A stretch of 64,000 nucleotides of DNA from Mesostigma viride (lineage: Eukaryota; Streptophyta; Mesostigmatophyceae; Mesostigmatales; Mesostigmataceae), in NCBI GenBank assembly GCA_009746045.1, contig RPFO01000041.1, positions 9,938,065 to 10,002,064 on the forward strand, given 5' to 3'. The notes under the pieces are model-generated. The model saw only the letters and a list, made by a program, of their open reading frames with translations, was not told where the DNA came from and ran no database searches. Shown one piece after another: positions 20,703 through 31,106 of the stretch (position 1 is its first letter; each line of letters starts with the position of its first letter). Both the position numbers and the translations under genes were made by a program.

Positions 20703-21773
20703 CTAAATTCGTCTGGAAATAACATTATATATTGAGCTTCTCCACAAAGGCAAAGACCACTGGTTTCCTCCAATACCTGTCAACAAAGATTTGGTTAGAG
20801 GAGAACCTCTGAGTGCTTGGAATTTTAACACATTGCGCACCCACGTGAACCGCTGGCGCCTAATAGGCCCAGCCTTGCCAACATTGTCCGCCTGGTTGGC
20901 AGCAGTCCGCGACTTACAAAACCGGGCCTTGTGCCCTGGCTTGTGGCACTTGCCACACAGGTTCGTCCCCAACGGGAAAGCCTTGTTGGCCTTGCAGGTC
21001 TCGCGGGTGTGACCAGTCCCCTGGCAGCGAGGACACTTCAGGCGCCCGTCACCGGCGCCAAAAACGGCCCTGATGGCAGGGCCATCGGCATTGACTGCTG
21101 GCGTCGGCTTCACGGCACCCTTGCCGGCCAGCTCCTGAGCAGCGCCACCGAGCGCCATGATCTCGCGGATGCAGGCGAAAGCAGCAGCCTTGCTTGCCAG
21201 CTTCTCCTTGGTCAGGACGGACGCCAGACTCTGCACGGTGCTTTCTGACATAGCACCGCTGCCAAGGGCCTTGCCCAAGAACAGGACCACCGAAAAATCA
21301 TCAGCAAATTTTAGATTGGTTTCTTCTAGCATCCGCTCGAAGGCCAGCGTGGCCTTGGCAGTGTCACCTGACACTTCGAACGTCAGAATCTGCATGACGT
21401 CCTTGATGGACTTCACCAGCCCTGTCGGCGCGAGAAGCTCAGTGAGCCGCTCAAGGAACTGATTCCAGTCCCATGCCTTCTCCTGGGCGATCCGAATCAG
21501 GTCCCGCACTGCCTGCGGCCCTTTGCTGGCCAGTGGAGCCCCCCGCAAGATCCGAAAAATCTGCGCGGGAGTCTTCACTACCGTGCGGACTTTCTCCTCC
21601 CAGGCCTTGATTGCCCAGACAAAGTCACGGTTTTCCTTGTCCGTAGCCTTGTCGGCCAACGGCTCTGGCAGCATGCGAACCACCAGTTCGTGCTGTCGCA
21701 GCTCCTTGTAAGCATCGGCACCATCGCCAGTCAACTGAATGGCGTCCGTGTCGGAACGGGAGCCGCGAGCCAT
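20703..21773 (-). CDS. Gag with two CCHC knuckles (element H)
   Basis: The minus-strand frame is open from 21824. The ATG at 21773 (MARGSRSD) is the likely start because it follows an LTR end and leader. A helical core ('LRQHELVVRMLPEPLADKAT', 'DLIRIAQEKAWDWNQFLERL') is followed by two zinc knuckles, CPRCQGTGHTRETC and CGKCHKPGHKARFC. The double-knuckle layout resembles the pair in element E. No pol follows to the left, so H is truncated. The last ~50 residues after the second knuckle look like read-through into noncoding sequence. Confidence 0.7.
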   Translation of the reverse strand: MARGSRSDTDAIQLTGDGADAYKELRQHELVVRMLPEPLADKATDKENRDFVWAIKAWEEKVRTVVKTPAQIFRILRGAPLASKGPQAVRDLIRIAQEKAWDWNQFLERLTELLAPTGLVKSIKDVMQILTFEVSGDTAKATLAFERMLEETNLKFADDFSVVLFLGKALGSGAMSESTVQSLASVLTKEKLASKAAAFACIREIMALGGAAQELAGKGAVKPTPAVNADGPAIRAVFGAGDGRLKCPRCQGTGHTRETCKANKAFPLGTNLCGKCHKPGHKARFCKSRTAANQADNVGKAGPIRRQRFTWVRNVLKFQALRGSPLTKSLLTGIGGNQWSLPLWRSSIYNVISRRI

Positions 21774-21797
21774 TGTAAATAGCAGCTTTTGAGTACG

Positions 21798-21931
21798 AGT
21801 TGAGAATGAGAATGATGTTTGCAAGAATGCGGCACTAGGTGCCTGGGTTTATTATCAATGTATATGTTTACAAGTCATGTGTGCAACCCCAAGATTGCGA
21901 TAGGCCTTATCGACATTGCACCAATCACATT
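21798..21931 (-). repeat. LTR fragment of element H, interrupted by F
   Basis: Minus strand ends ...CAACT followed by CGTACTCAAAAG and the gag leader, parallel to AACT+CGTATT in A/B and AACT+TGTATT in E. Element F is inserted after 21931. The rest of this LTR may lie at 25705-25742, which ends in AACT. No second H LTR was found. Confidence 0.45.
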
Positions 21932-22386
21932 AGTTAGATGAGATGCTTAGGCTGACACACGGATTTCCGGCCTGCGCGCCGCGTATTGCCTACCGCGGCT
22001 GAGCGGGACACCTCAGTACTGTACGGCAGGGCGTACGGTACTGAGGCGTCAGGTGGACTGACGTGCAGTTAGTGCCAGACTGTTCCTAGGTGCTAGATCG
22101 ACCCGCCAGGTCCGGTGTAGCCGGGCCTGACGGGCCGAGTCGTAGCTGGTTGCTAGTGACGTGGTCGCATGGCATTGCAGTGTACAGTTGTCCACTGGTC
22201 GTGTGCTGCAGGTAGCACCGCCATAGGCATATAGGCGTAGCACTGGGGAGTGCCACAGCACCCGAGTCTGCCCAGTTCCATTCTGAGCCCTCAGCTTTCA
22301 TCGCTCTCTCATTGTATTATTGTAATACAATCATCATTCGCTCTCAGCTTTCGCAGTTGTTCGTCGTCCCTAGTCTCCATCCAACT
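21932..22386 (+). repeat. 5' LTR of F (455 bp)
   Basis: Begins AGTTAGATG and ends CATCCAACT, a 9-bp imperfect terminal inverted repeat. Apparently identical to the 3' copy. Confidence 0.93.
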
Positions 22387-22453
22387 TGGACTGAAAAAGA
22401 TGGGCCCCAGAACTCGTGCAATACTTGTGATGGCATCACGTTTAGCTCAACAT
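22387..22453 (+). repeat. Left arm of 67-bp internal inverted repeat in F
   Basis: Starting TGGACTGAAAAAGATGGG directly after the 5' LTR, this segment is repeated as a perfect reverse complement at 25059-25125. Its first bases could act as a primer-binding site because they start TGG; that is inference. Confidence 0.9.
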
Positions 22454-22487
22454 TGCTTCTGTAAAATTTGCCACACCCAAGTATGCC

Positions 22488-24181
22488 CCAGGGCAAGAAC
22501 CCTGTGTGGCAGACTTAGTTCATAACCAAAAACTTCACCCCACCTCATTTGGTTTGGGCAAGCATGATGTGGCTAAAATGTCTCCTCTTTCCTATGAACA
22601 GATAGAGCAAGACTGTCGCACACACATAGGATTTCTAAAATGGGTGGAGGCTTTTAACAAGGCCAGGGAAGAATGGGTAGTGCCAGATCCTCTTAGTCCT
22701 TCTCATACTCCCCCTGTCACACCCATTGACAAAAAGCCTGCAGGGTGCAAGCACTTGCGCCTGAAGTTTGTGTGTAAACATAAGCCAGCAGCAGATGGGT
22801 CAGTCATCTTTCATGCTAGACCTTGTGTGACAGAGTTCAAGGGCACCACTGATCTGACAGAGGCAGAGTTGTACACGCCAGGCATTCAGCAAACATCCCT
22901 AAAAATCTTGCTGTCTGTCTTTGTGGGTCATCTCAATGATGGGGATGACTATATCTGTAAGGCTACAGACATTAAAAGGGCTTTCCTGAAAGGCTCACCT
23001 GAGATAGCACAACAAGTGTGGCATGGTCAGGTGTACGTAGTCTCCACTCCCAGAGTTTGGGCAAAACACATCCCTCAGCAGTACCTGAAAGCTAACATAG
23101 GTGTTGAAGGGCTGCAATCAGCTCCTCGCATTTTCAGGATGTCAGCTCAGGCTGTGTTTGAAAAGTTAGGGGCTAGATATGATGACATAGACCCTTGCTT
23201 CTTTGTGGTCCCACACCCTCATGGCATTCTCACCTTTGTGTGGCATGGGGATGATCAGCTGATTGCTGGGCCAAGGCGTGCTGTGGATGATTTTATTCAA
23301 CAAGTGTCACAGCATTTTGAGATTGGCAAGCAAGTAGAGCTGGGCACCACTGCCATAAAATTTTGTGGCACAATGTTACAACTCCAGCAGCATCAAAACC
23401 AGTGGGTGTGTGCACTCTACTCTCCCAATGATTACATGCACAGCTGCTTGGAGGTTTTGCAAACAAAAATCAAACCTGGAGCCTGTCCTACCATTAGAGG
23501 CAAGCTGGGGTGGTTGTGCTCAACGTGTGCACCTCACCTGGCTGTGGTTAGCAGAGTTGATGATGATGTCTTGATGCAAGTAGGTCACAAAGCCATCACC
23601 AAAACTCTCCAGGAGGGCCCTCCCCTTATCTTGCACTCCTTGGATCTCCACAAAACCATTCACATCCAAGCTATGATGGATAGTTCCATGGAGTCCAGGC
23701 AGATTACCAAGTTGCAGGCAAGGGAGTCAGGCTTGTATTTTGTGCAGAATGATGATGCACCCTTGTCTCTCATTTCATGGTACAGCCGGTTGCATAGACG
23801 CAAGGCTGTCAGCAGCAATGCTGCTGAGTGCAGGGCAGTGGTGTCAGCAGTGCTTCATGCCAGGTACTTGAATCATGTGCTGGTTGGTTGCAGATGCAAG
23901 CAGGCAGCAATGCTGGGGTGGTGGCACACTTGCTCACTGACAGTCAGTCAGTCCTCAGTTTCCTTGCTAACCCCTATGCTGTGCACACTGATCTTGACTG
24001 GGTGGTCCTCAAACAGGAGTCCACCTACTGGGAGTCCACCCGTCACGTGGAGGACAAACACAACGCTGCTGATGCACTCACTAAAGTGCCTCAGCAGGCA
24101 GCTGACCAATACCAGCTGTTGTACCACTTGATGAACCCCTATGGCAAGCAGGCAACCCTGCCCCATAGGGGGGACGCCTAG
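22488..24181 (+). pseudogene. RT-RNase H of element F, one frameshift
   Basis: Coding similarity begins at 'PGQEPCVADL', the protease-RT linker shared with A and D ('GQEPLVDDL' in D). RT: Asp in 'ATDIKRAFLK' and the catalytic box 'FVWHGDDQLIAG' (HGDD at 23244-23255). RNase H: 'AMMDSSMESRQ', 'NAAECRAVVS', then after a frameshift near 23890 'LLTDSQSVLSF' and 'NAADALTK'. The last part lies in the frame 23828-24181. The copy matches E better than A in wording around the RT box (FVWHGDD). Confidence 0.85.
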
Positions 24182-24589
24182 CAGGGTCCTGTTCACCAGG
24201 GCCGCCTAGGTCACCCAGTACCCTTGGGCAGGTCCAAGGGGTAGGTTGTGGCTTCCAGCACGGGGGTTGGTTGGAGTCTGTTTTTCATACATCTGCGTGC
24301 CCTATGCCCAATAAAATCTGTTTTGATTTTTTCAACACCATGGAATTTCGTTATGCACACCTTCATAGGTGGGCATGGGATGTATCTCACACCTTTATAC
24401 ACTAGGGCGTATGCCTTGGTGGATTGGCCTTGAGCTCAGTGGCTCAGGTGCCCCCATTCAAGTGGAGGGTCAAAGCTCCCTTGACAGGTGGTTACCCAGG
24501 ACCCCAGTTCACTGTGGATATCCTGAGCCACCTGGCCTCACTGTTCAGTGGCAGAAAAGGCATGGGTGCTGTCATGTTGTCTAGTACAA

Positions 24590-24840
24590 CGTGCTCAGCA
24601 CAGGTGCAGGATGCAATATTCCTGTCACCTGTCACCAGGACTTTAGTCACCCATGTGCAGGGCAGGGGTGGCTGGTCTCACACGTGGTGCAGGTGCCATG
24701 TGGCCAGGTCCAGGATGTCATAGTCCTGTCACCTGTCACTCGGACTTCAGCCCCCTCTGTGCAGGGCAGGGGTGGCTGGTCCTCACATGTTGTGCAGGTA
24801 CAACATGGACAGTGCAGGGTGCAATAAACCTGTCCACTGT
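24590..24840 (+). repeat. Imperfect ~115-bp tandem repeat in the 3' region of F
   Basis: Two diverged units share 'cctgtcacctgtcac', 'gtgcagggcaggggtggctgg' style blocks and 'gtgcagg'. They lie between the RNase H end and the right inverted repeat. No gene is seen. Confidence 0.7.
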
Positions 24841-25058
24841 CACTCCTCAGGTTGCAGGTAACCTGAGCTCAGTTGACCCAGCCTGGCTGGGTATTTTTTC
24901 TCTGAGTGGGCGATGATGATGGAACAACATGGAACCTCTTAAACGGTTACCTTGGCATTTTTACATTGGCTCTCTTGGCTGGTGATGCACTCCCTGGATA
25001 GGCAGACAGGCATAGCTATCTCCCTTGTGAGCTCGCGAGGAGGAGGAACTCCCCGGGC

Positions 25059-25125
25059 ATGTTGAGCTAAACGTGATGCCATCACAAGTATTGCACGAGT
25101 TCTGGGGCCCATCTTTTTCAGTCCA
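25059..25125 (-). repeat. Right arm of 67-bp internal inverted repeat in F
   Basis: Perfect reverse complement of 22387-22453, 120 bases upstream of the 3' LTR. Confidence 0.9.
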
Positions 25126-25222
25126 GATGTTGCAGTATGGGTGTCAGTTGCTCAGCACCTCAGTCAGCTTGGAGTCAGTCTCCTAGCTGGGCAGGATCAG
25201 GCTTGAAGTCGCTAGCCTTCAA

Positions 25223-25244
25223 CCTGAAAGGAAAACATAATGGG
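25223..25244 (+). promoter_or_regulatory. Polypurine tract of F
   Basis: CTGAAAGGAAAACATAATGGG sits directly before the 3' LTR start AGTT, the expected position for plus-strand priming. Confidence 0.6.
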
Positions 25245-25699
25245 AGTTAGATGAGATGCTTAGGCTGACACACGGATTTCCGGCCTGCGCGCCGCGTATT
25301 GCCTACCGCGGCTGAGCGGGACACCTCAGTACTGTACGGCAGGGCGTACGGTACTGAGGCGTCAGGTGGACTGACGTGCAGTTAGTGCCAGACTGTTCCT
25401 AGGTGCTAGATCGACCCGCCAGGTCCGGTGTAGCCGGGCCTGACGGGCCGAGTCGTAGCTGGTTGCTAGTGACGTGGTCGCATGGCATTGCAGTGTACAG
25501 TTGTCCACTGGTCGTGTGCTGCAGGTAGCACCGCCATAGGCATATAGGCGTAGCACTGGGGAGTGCCACAGCACCCGAGTCTGCCCAGTTCCATTCTGAG
25601 CCCTCAGCTTTCATCGCTCTCTCATTGTATTATTGTAATACAATCATCATTCGCTCTCAGCTTTCGCAGTTGTTCGTCGTCCCTAGTCTCCATCCAACT
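25245..25699 (+). repeat. 3' LTR of F (455 bp)
   Basis: Second copy of 21932-22386, same length, followed by the target duplication ACATT. Confidence 0.93.
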
Positions 25700-26005
25700 A
25701 CATTTGATGTGCATTAGCGATTTCCAAGAGGCACACTGAACTAGCGTTACGCCAGCGTTGCACAATGCTTCTAGACGCTTCTAGAACCATTTACAAATAT
25801 CCATTAGCAGGGAATATTGCCGTATTTTTCTGCCCGCTAAAGGGGTGTTTTATCTCATCAATCCTTGGCACGACTTCAACAGCCTGACCGACAGCCAGTG
25901 CTCGACAGTCAGCGTGAGCACTAATTACAATGCATCAACTTGGCTATACTGCCACCATGGTCATGCACACAAGCTGTGTGCAGCAATTGTGAGTATTGTT
26001 TCACA

Positions 26006-27650
26006 GATTTACATTCCATTATGCATGCACCAGTTTATACACGCATTTCGGTCATGCAACAGATTGCAACTCATCTGGCCTATCACATGGTGAAAACCGG
26101 GATGGTAAGTACACGCTAGTGACCGATTTTTTTTTTGTGGATATGTGTGCAGATTCAGTGTTATGTACGCGCTGCTTGTGGCCCGGTCTTGTGCTGCATG
26201 CAGCTAATTTCTGTGCATATTTGTGTGCGCTGCTTGCAATGTCTTGTTTGCTTTCTTTTTTTTTTTTCAGCCAAAAGACCGCTACTACTACATCTGGGAC
26301 GTCATCCACGCAGACCCGTCCAAGAAGGTCGAGTTGGAGGGGCGCAGCCGCAAGGTTAAGAATTTCTACACTTTCACCGCCGCGGAATCTGATGAAGTGG
26401 GCGCGATTTTGCTGGAGTATGCGCTGCCCAATGGGGAGTACAAAGATCCCGAAGTCAACGGCGATGAGGACTACTGGTAAGACGCCGCTGTCCTATTATT
26501 GTAAGTTGCTAAATTCTTTGAGCTGATTTTCTTTTAGTATATGGAACTTCATCTGATTTCCAAGGACTACTGCCGTTATTCTAATTTTTTTTCTTGCATT
26601 GCTATCTTGCTTTGTATACGATGTGCATGCAGGCGGCCCTTGTGCAGCGACCTCTCATGGCTTAAAGACTGGATCGGACTCAACCAGCAGCCGCTGGTCC
26701 CGGAGCTTGTCCAGGCTGCAGCAGCCGGCGTGCAGCTCAAGGCTGTCAGTGGAGTATGATAGGGTGCACTTGTACGGTTTCAATTACCGGACAAAAGAAG
26801 CTGACAGGAAGCAAGCATGGCGGACTGCAAACTGTGGTGTAGCCTACCATATAAGGAGGGAAGCAGCACTCAGTACGGCTACCTGACCCACATTCTCGTG
26901 GCGAAGCTGGTGCGGCCGGTGGGGAAATGGACTCAACAGCTTGTGCTGAGAGTAGAGCTTTTCGATGCATCCGAGGTGGCTTACATTCGGGATCAACGCT
27001 TGGTGGTGGTCCGCAGCGCCGAGGCACCACGCACGGCAAAGCTAGTGTGGCCAACATCGGTTAGCTCTGTTGGGTTTGTGCTGGACCCACGGCATCAGCC
27101 CCAGCTTTCGGTCATTCACTGCAAGCTGCCCCGTCACCTGGCAACCGGGTGGGCTTTGGAGAACGAGTTTTTCCAAAGCACGGCGACAAGGTGGCAGGAA
27201 GACATCAGGTACTTCCCACCTGAGCCGCCCGCTGAACGGCCGCCCGCTGAACCGCCGCCCGCGCCAGCGAGCACGGCGGCAGGACCTTCACGCGCAGCCC
27301 CGCCGCGCAAGAAAAAGAAGCCGCCCGATGAACGGCAGCCCGCGCCGGCAACCACGGCGGCAGGACCTTCACGCGCAGCCCCGCCTCGCAAGAAAAAGAA
27401 GCCGCCCGCTGAACGGCAGCCCACGCCGGCAACCACGGCGGCAGAACCCTCACGCGCAGCCCCGCCTCGCAAGAGAAAGAAGAAATCTGAGGCTTTGGCG
27501 CCTGCATCACACAAGGGGAAGGAGCCCATGCCCCCGTTGCGCACAAGTGCACGCGTGCGCACGGTCAGGGACTATAGAGAACAAACCCCTAGCAACGAGG
27601 GGAATGACAGTGATTTTAACGGTAGTGATGCCAAGGATGATTCTGATTGA
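26006..27650 (+). pseudogene. Decayed multi-exon gene, probably a DNA-transposon protein, family unknown
   Basis: Exons joined by GT-AG introns can be read: an exon ending 'THLAYHMVKTGM' at 26104, intron 26105-26270 (GTAAGT...polypyrimidine-CAG), exon 26271-26476 ('KDRYYYIWDVIHADPSKK'), intron 26477-26632 (GTAAGA...TGCAG), exon from 26633 ('LCSDLSWLKDWIGLNQQP'). Reading phase is kept across both introns. Two later frame changes (about 26750 and 26860) lead into 'YGYLTHILVAKLVRPVGKW' and a tail of three near-identical repeats around 'SRAAPPRKKKKPP', then an acidic end. The lysine/proline repeats look AT-hook- or nuclear-localisation-like. 'RVHLYGFNYRTKE' and 'YGYLTHIL' recall C-terminal regions of plant/algal CACTA or KDZ-type transposases, but I cannot confirm this. 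Confidence 0.5.
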
Positions 27651-27738
27651 TGCTGCTGCGCCAGCATTTTGCGGCCTCATTAGATGCTGCACACAAGTGT
27701 AATCATGCCGATATTATGTTGAATACAGATGCATCATC

Positions 27739-27880
27739 ATTCTATTAACCGTGGAACTCCAGGGTAACCAGACTCTTTATTAAAACAATGAGTGGAGCAC
27801 ATACAAAAGGCAGGCCACATCCCGGCCGCCGATGCTCATGGGAACACTTATTAATTGCTTGGCAAAGGCTAGCCTTACCC
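27739..27880 (-). repeat. Split direct repeat B2 of PAT element (142 bp)
   Basis: Matches 28337-28478 over the full 142 bases by eye. It begins ATTCTATTAACC at the outer left boundary. Confidence 0.9.
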
Positions 27881-27905
27881 CCAAACACGCAGGGAGGGTG
27901 GGCGG

Positions 27906-28341
27906 GAAAAGAAAAGAGGCCGACCTTAGCTAGGTGGGTTTGTTTTTGTCCTTTTTTGCGTGTCATGCGGCCTTGGCCCGGACGGCATTTTTTCGCCACG
28001 CAAATGTTGCGTCTGAACAAATGACGCAATGTGGCGTTCTAATTGCCGGCAGCTTACGTAAGGCTGCCGGGGCTATTAGGTCACATATTGCGTGAGAGAA
28101 AGAATCTAGATCTAGTTAATCGCTACGCCATGAGCCAAGAAAACTAGACAGTGGCAGGTTTATATCTCAACGTAGCTCCTGCCACCAGGCCAAGAAAAAC
28201 TGGCCAAAGTGTTGGCCACGACTGATCCGGATCAGGCCGCACCGGCCTCAAAAGGTATGTCACGTGAACCCAATAACCTAGCTATAGCGGCTACCCTTCC
28301 ATCTCACTATAAAGAAACTATGTTCAGAGAACCACGATTCT
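27906..28341 (-). repeat. Split direct repeat A2 of PAT element (436 bp)
   Basis: Matches 33621-34056 over the same length with a few substitutions (for example one T of 'ttttttgcg', 'ccaccagg'/'ccacctgg', 'aactatg'/'aactagg'). Contains an internal inverted patch around 'gccggcagc...gctgccggg'. Confidence 0.9.
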
Positions 28342-28478
28342 ATTAACCGTGGAACTCCAGGGTAACCAGACTCTTTATTAAAACAATGAGTGGAGCACAT
28401 ACAAAAGGCAGGCCACATCCCGGCCGCCGATGCTCATGGGAACACTTATTAATTGCTTGGCAAAGGCTAGCCTTACCC
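28337..28478 (-). repeat. Split direct repeat B1 of PAT element (142 bp)
   Basis: Second copy of 27739-27880; overlaps A2 by the shared 5 bases ATTCT at 28337-28341. Confidence 0.9.
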
Positions 28479-28550
28479 TTATATCCCTCCCTGGCGATCC
28501 ATGCCAGGGGCAAAGAACCTAGCATAATGACATAGAAATGAACAACCAAA

Positions 28551-30334
28551 CTAGGTGGAGGGCAAGTTCAAAATAGCCCGCCAGGCCCGAGGGGGGCAGG
28601 CGGCCATGGCCCGAAGAAGAACCTCAGGCAGCTCCACCTCCAAACTGCGGTGCAAGCCCACATAATGGGCAACCGTGGAGCTGCTAAGCCAGCGCCCCCG
28701 GCCCTGGATGACCCCCATGCTGCGACCCGCGAGGAAATCATGAGTGGCACCCCCATGCCGCAGCCCGTGAATGGTGAAAATCTGGGCGACCCCCAAGGCC
28801 TGAGTCGCATCCTGCCAAATGCGCCTGAATTGCGGGTAGGTGAAAGGGAACACGGCCTCCCAAGCGTGCTTACCCGCGATGCAGTGACGGAGGATGGTTT
28901 CAGACATCACATCTTCTACCACCACTGACTGAGTCTTGCCCTTAGAGGTCTTGGTAGACCTCAGCAGTAGGGCACCCCGTTGAGCCGGCCCAAGCCGAAC
29001 GTCAGGCTGGAGGCGCACATGGCCAACACGGAGGTTCAGCGCCTCCGAGATTCGCAGGTAATGGCGGAACACGATGACCACCAGCAGGCCCGCAAGGCGC
29101 TGACCGTGCATGACCATCGTGCTGGCAAGTGCAAACGCCGCCTCCCATGGAATGGGAGGAGGGGCACGGGGGGGCACAAGTGTTTTCCACCCAGCGAGGA
29201 CGCCACGGGCCAAGTCCCACCGCTTCACCATACCGGGATAATAAAGTTGCAACCCCATCAAGGCATTGACACACGTTTGGTGGCGGCTGTACCCCCGAAA
29301 ATGAGCCCAGGCGACATACGCACAAAATGTCTCCTCAAGGGTGTCAGCTCGTGACGATGACCTGTCGGCCCGCCCACCTGCCTCCCACCAAGTCAAGAGG
29401 GAATCAAGACCACGACGGTAGGCCAGCAAGGTAGCCGGCTTTACTTTCCCCTCTAGCAATGGAAGGTAGCTAACAGGTGCAGGGGGCCCCGGGTTAGGAT
29501 GGATGCCTTCCGCGGTCAGGTCGCGCACCCAGCCTGCCAAGAAAGTCGCCATGGATTGGCCGCGAGAAACGCCATCGGCTGGTTGAAGTGCACTCGGCGT
29601 CCACACCCACTGGGAACGACTCCCAGTGGCGAGGGTCAGCGCGCACAAGCGGCGGCACTGCTTGTTGAGCTTGTGGGATGAGGACCGACCCTTAGCCAAG
29701 CAGCCCAACGCCGCGGTGGAGTCCACCAACCTCACCACCCGCTTGCCTCGGTTTGCCAAGCTGCGCGCACTCCTCTCCACGCCCTTCACTGCAGCCCGCA
29801 CCTCCTTCTCGTTGATGTGCATCCCCGGATCCCGCCAACGACTCCTGACCCCAACCCGCCATTGCTGGCTAGTGATTGCTTGTTGCGCCCGCGCGCTCAG
29901 TGGCCTAGGCCCAGCGTAGGCCACCTCGCTTGGTATGAGCAAAGTCGGGTACCCCCGCACCTCTCGTGCCCTCGCCAGCTCCGTCACATCGCCCGGCTCC
30001 ATGGTTGCGTACACGACACCTTGCCCGTAGGTGGACGCGTCAGATGCAACCACCTCACGTGCCAAAGGTGCGCTTCGGTCAACCCTTAGCATGGGAGCCA
30101 AAGCCAGGGCACACTCTAACTCCTCCCGCACCCCGGCCCACAGCACCCAAGATCGCTGCCCCCACCCTTGCAGGCTGATGAATTTGAAACATTGCTGCCA
30201 AATGGACAAGCAGCTGCGGCTTAACATCTGCAGCCACAACCACCGCCCCAAGATGGCAGCCAGCCCCTCGGCCGTAGCTCGGCCTCGAGTGAGTATAGCC
30301 TGCGTGTGGGCGATCACGAGGTTGACTATTACAA
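28551..30334 (-). CDS. RNase H and tyrosine recombinase of the PAT-like element
   Basis: Frame 28551-30368 (605 codons); its first ~12 codons come from the inserted inverted-repeat element, so its apparent start is not native. RNase H: Asp in 'VASDASTYGQG' (residue 110), 'INEKEVRAAV', Asp in 'RLVDSTAALG', and 'PADGVSRG'. A motif GIHPNPGP (residues 288-295) follows. Tyrosine recombinase: Arg439 in 'YLRISEALNL', Lys in 'RSTKTSKGK', His534-x-x-Arg537 in 'IHGLRHGGATH', Trp560 in 'GRGRW', and the nucleophile Tyr569 in 'TVAHYVGLH'. All catalytic positions (R-K-H-R-W-Y) are present. The enzyme would integrate a circular cDNA by site-specific strand exchange instead of using a DDE integrase. Confidence 0.88.
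29484..29504 (-). other. 2A-like NPGP motif between RNase H and recombinase
   Basis: Encodes IHPNPGP in the context 'DLTAEGIHPNPGPP'. Classical 2A peptides are D-x-E-x-N-P-G-P; here the E position is H. The core NPGP and position at a domain border suggest ribosome skipping, but activity is untested. Confidence 0.45.
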
Positions 30335-31106
30335 TTCGTTCAAGTGGCCCGCCGGAGCGGCTGTACAATTTTTCCCAGTGAGCGCGCTGCCAAGTGTACT
30401 TGTGGGCAAATTTTTAGGTGCTCCGTCACTTCGAGGTACTAAAAATTAGGCTACGGTACGAATTCAGCGAATTTCAGCGAATTTTCAGTCGAACCAAAGG
30501 AAGTGACGCCAACTACCAAAAAGTTTCCGTTACGAATTTTCAGCCCAACACTCGCGCAAAATGAAGTGACGGCAACTACCAAAAAGTTTCCGTTACGAAT
30601 TTTCACTCCCACACGTTTGCACAAGAGGAAGTGACGGCAACTACCAAAACGTTTCCGTTACGAATTTTCAGTCCCACACTTCGCGCAAATTTTAGTAGGG
30701 CTGCACGCAAGCTACCTTTCAAAATTTTGCGCTAGTATGGAACGCATTTCATTCGTCTGGAGGAACGCTGCCCGCCAACTACCCCCGTTCAGAAAGTTCC
30801 GCCGAAATTTACTTGAGATTTGGAAATCTGAACGTCCGCGCAAATTTTAGTAGGGCTGCACGCAAGCTACCTTTCAAAATTTTGCGCAAGTATGGAATGC
30901 AATTCATTCGTCCGGAGGAATGCTGCTCGTCAACTGCCCCCGTTCAGAAAGTTGCGCCGAACTTTACTTGAGATTTGGAAATCTGAACATGCGGTTGGAG
31001 TTTCGCGGGGAAACCCTAGTTCCCCAAGTAATTCACCAATGACGCGCTTCGAACACTTGCCCGCTAAAACCTAAGCAGCCGCTCCGGCTGGCCACTTAAA
31101 CGAAAC
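30335..31106 (-). mobile_element. Inverted-terminal-repeat element, copy 1 (inside PAT element)
   Basis: Ends are inverted: TTCGTTCAAGTGG...GGAGCGGCTG at the left and the reverse complement of TTCGTTTAAGTGG...GGAGCGGCTG at the right, about 29 bp with two mismatches. The interior has no gene, but about three ~65-bp tandem units ('gaagtgacgscaactaccaaa', 'gtttccgttacgaattttca') and two ~135-bp units ('ttttagtagggctgcacgc'). A second copy is at 35950-36725. I see no clear target duplication. Confidence 0.75.

Larger units (their letters stand above)
21932..25699 (+). mobile_element. Complete RT-RNase H-only LTR element F
   Basis: Two 455-bp direct LTRs (21932-22386 and 25245-25699), each AGTTAGATG...CATCCAACT, flank a short internal region. 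The element is bordered by a 5-bp target duplication ACATT (21927-21931 and 25700-25704). The internal region has no gag, integrase or protease: it begins coding in the protease-RT linker. It is therefore a non-autonomous derivative that must have been moved by proteins from another element. A perfect 67-bp inverted repeat lies inside the LTRs. Confidence 0.9.

Noticed and set aside
27134-27562. Minus-strand 142-residue frame
   Set aside because: Shadow of the plus-strand lysine/proline repeat tail; glycine-rich reading arises from its complement.
30335-31106. Intron between RT and RNase H of the PAT element
   Set aside because: An independent copy with the same ends lies in a LINE, and the ends are inverted repeats, not splice sites.
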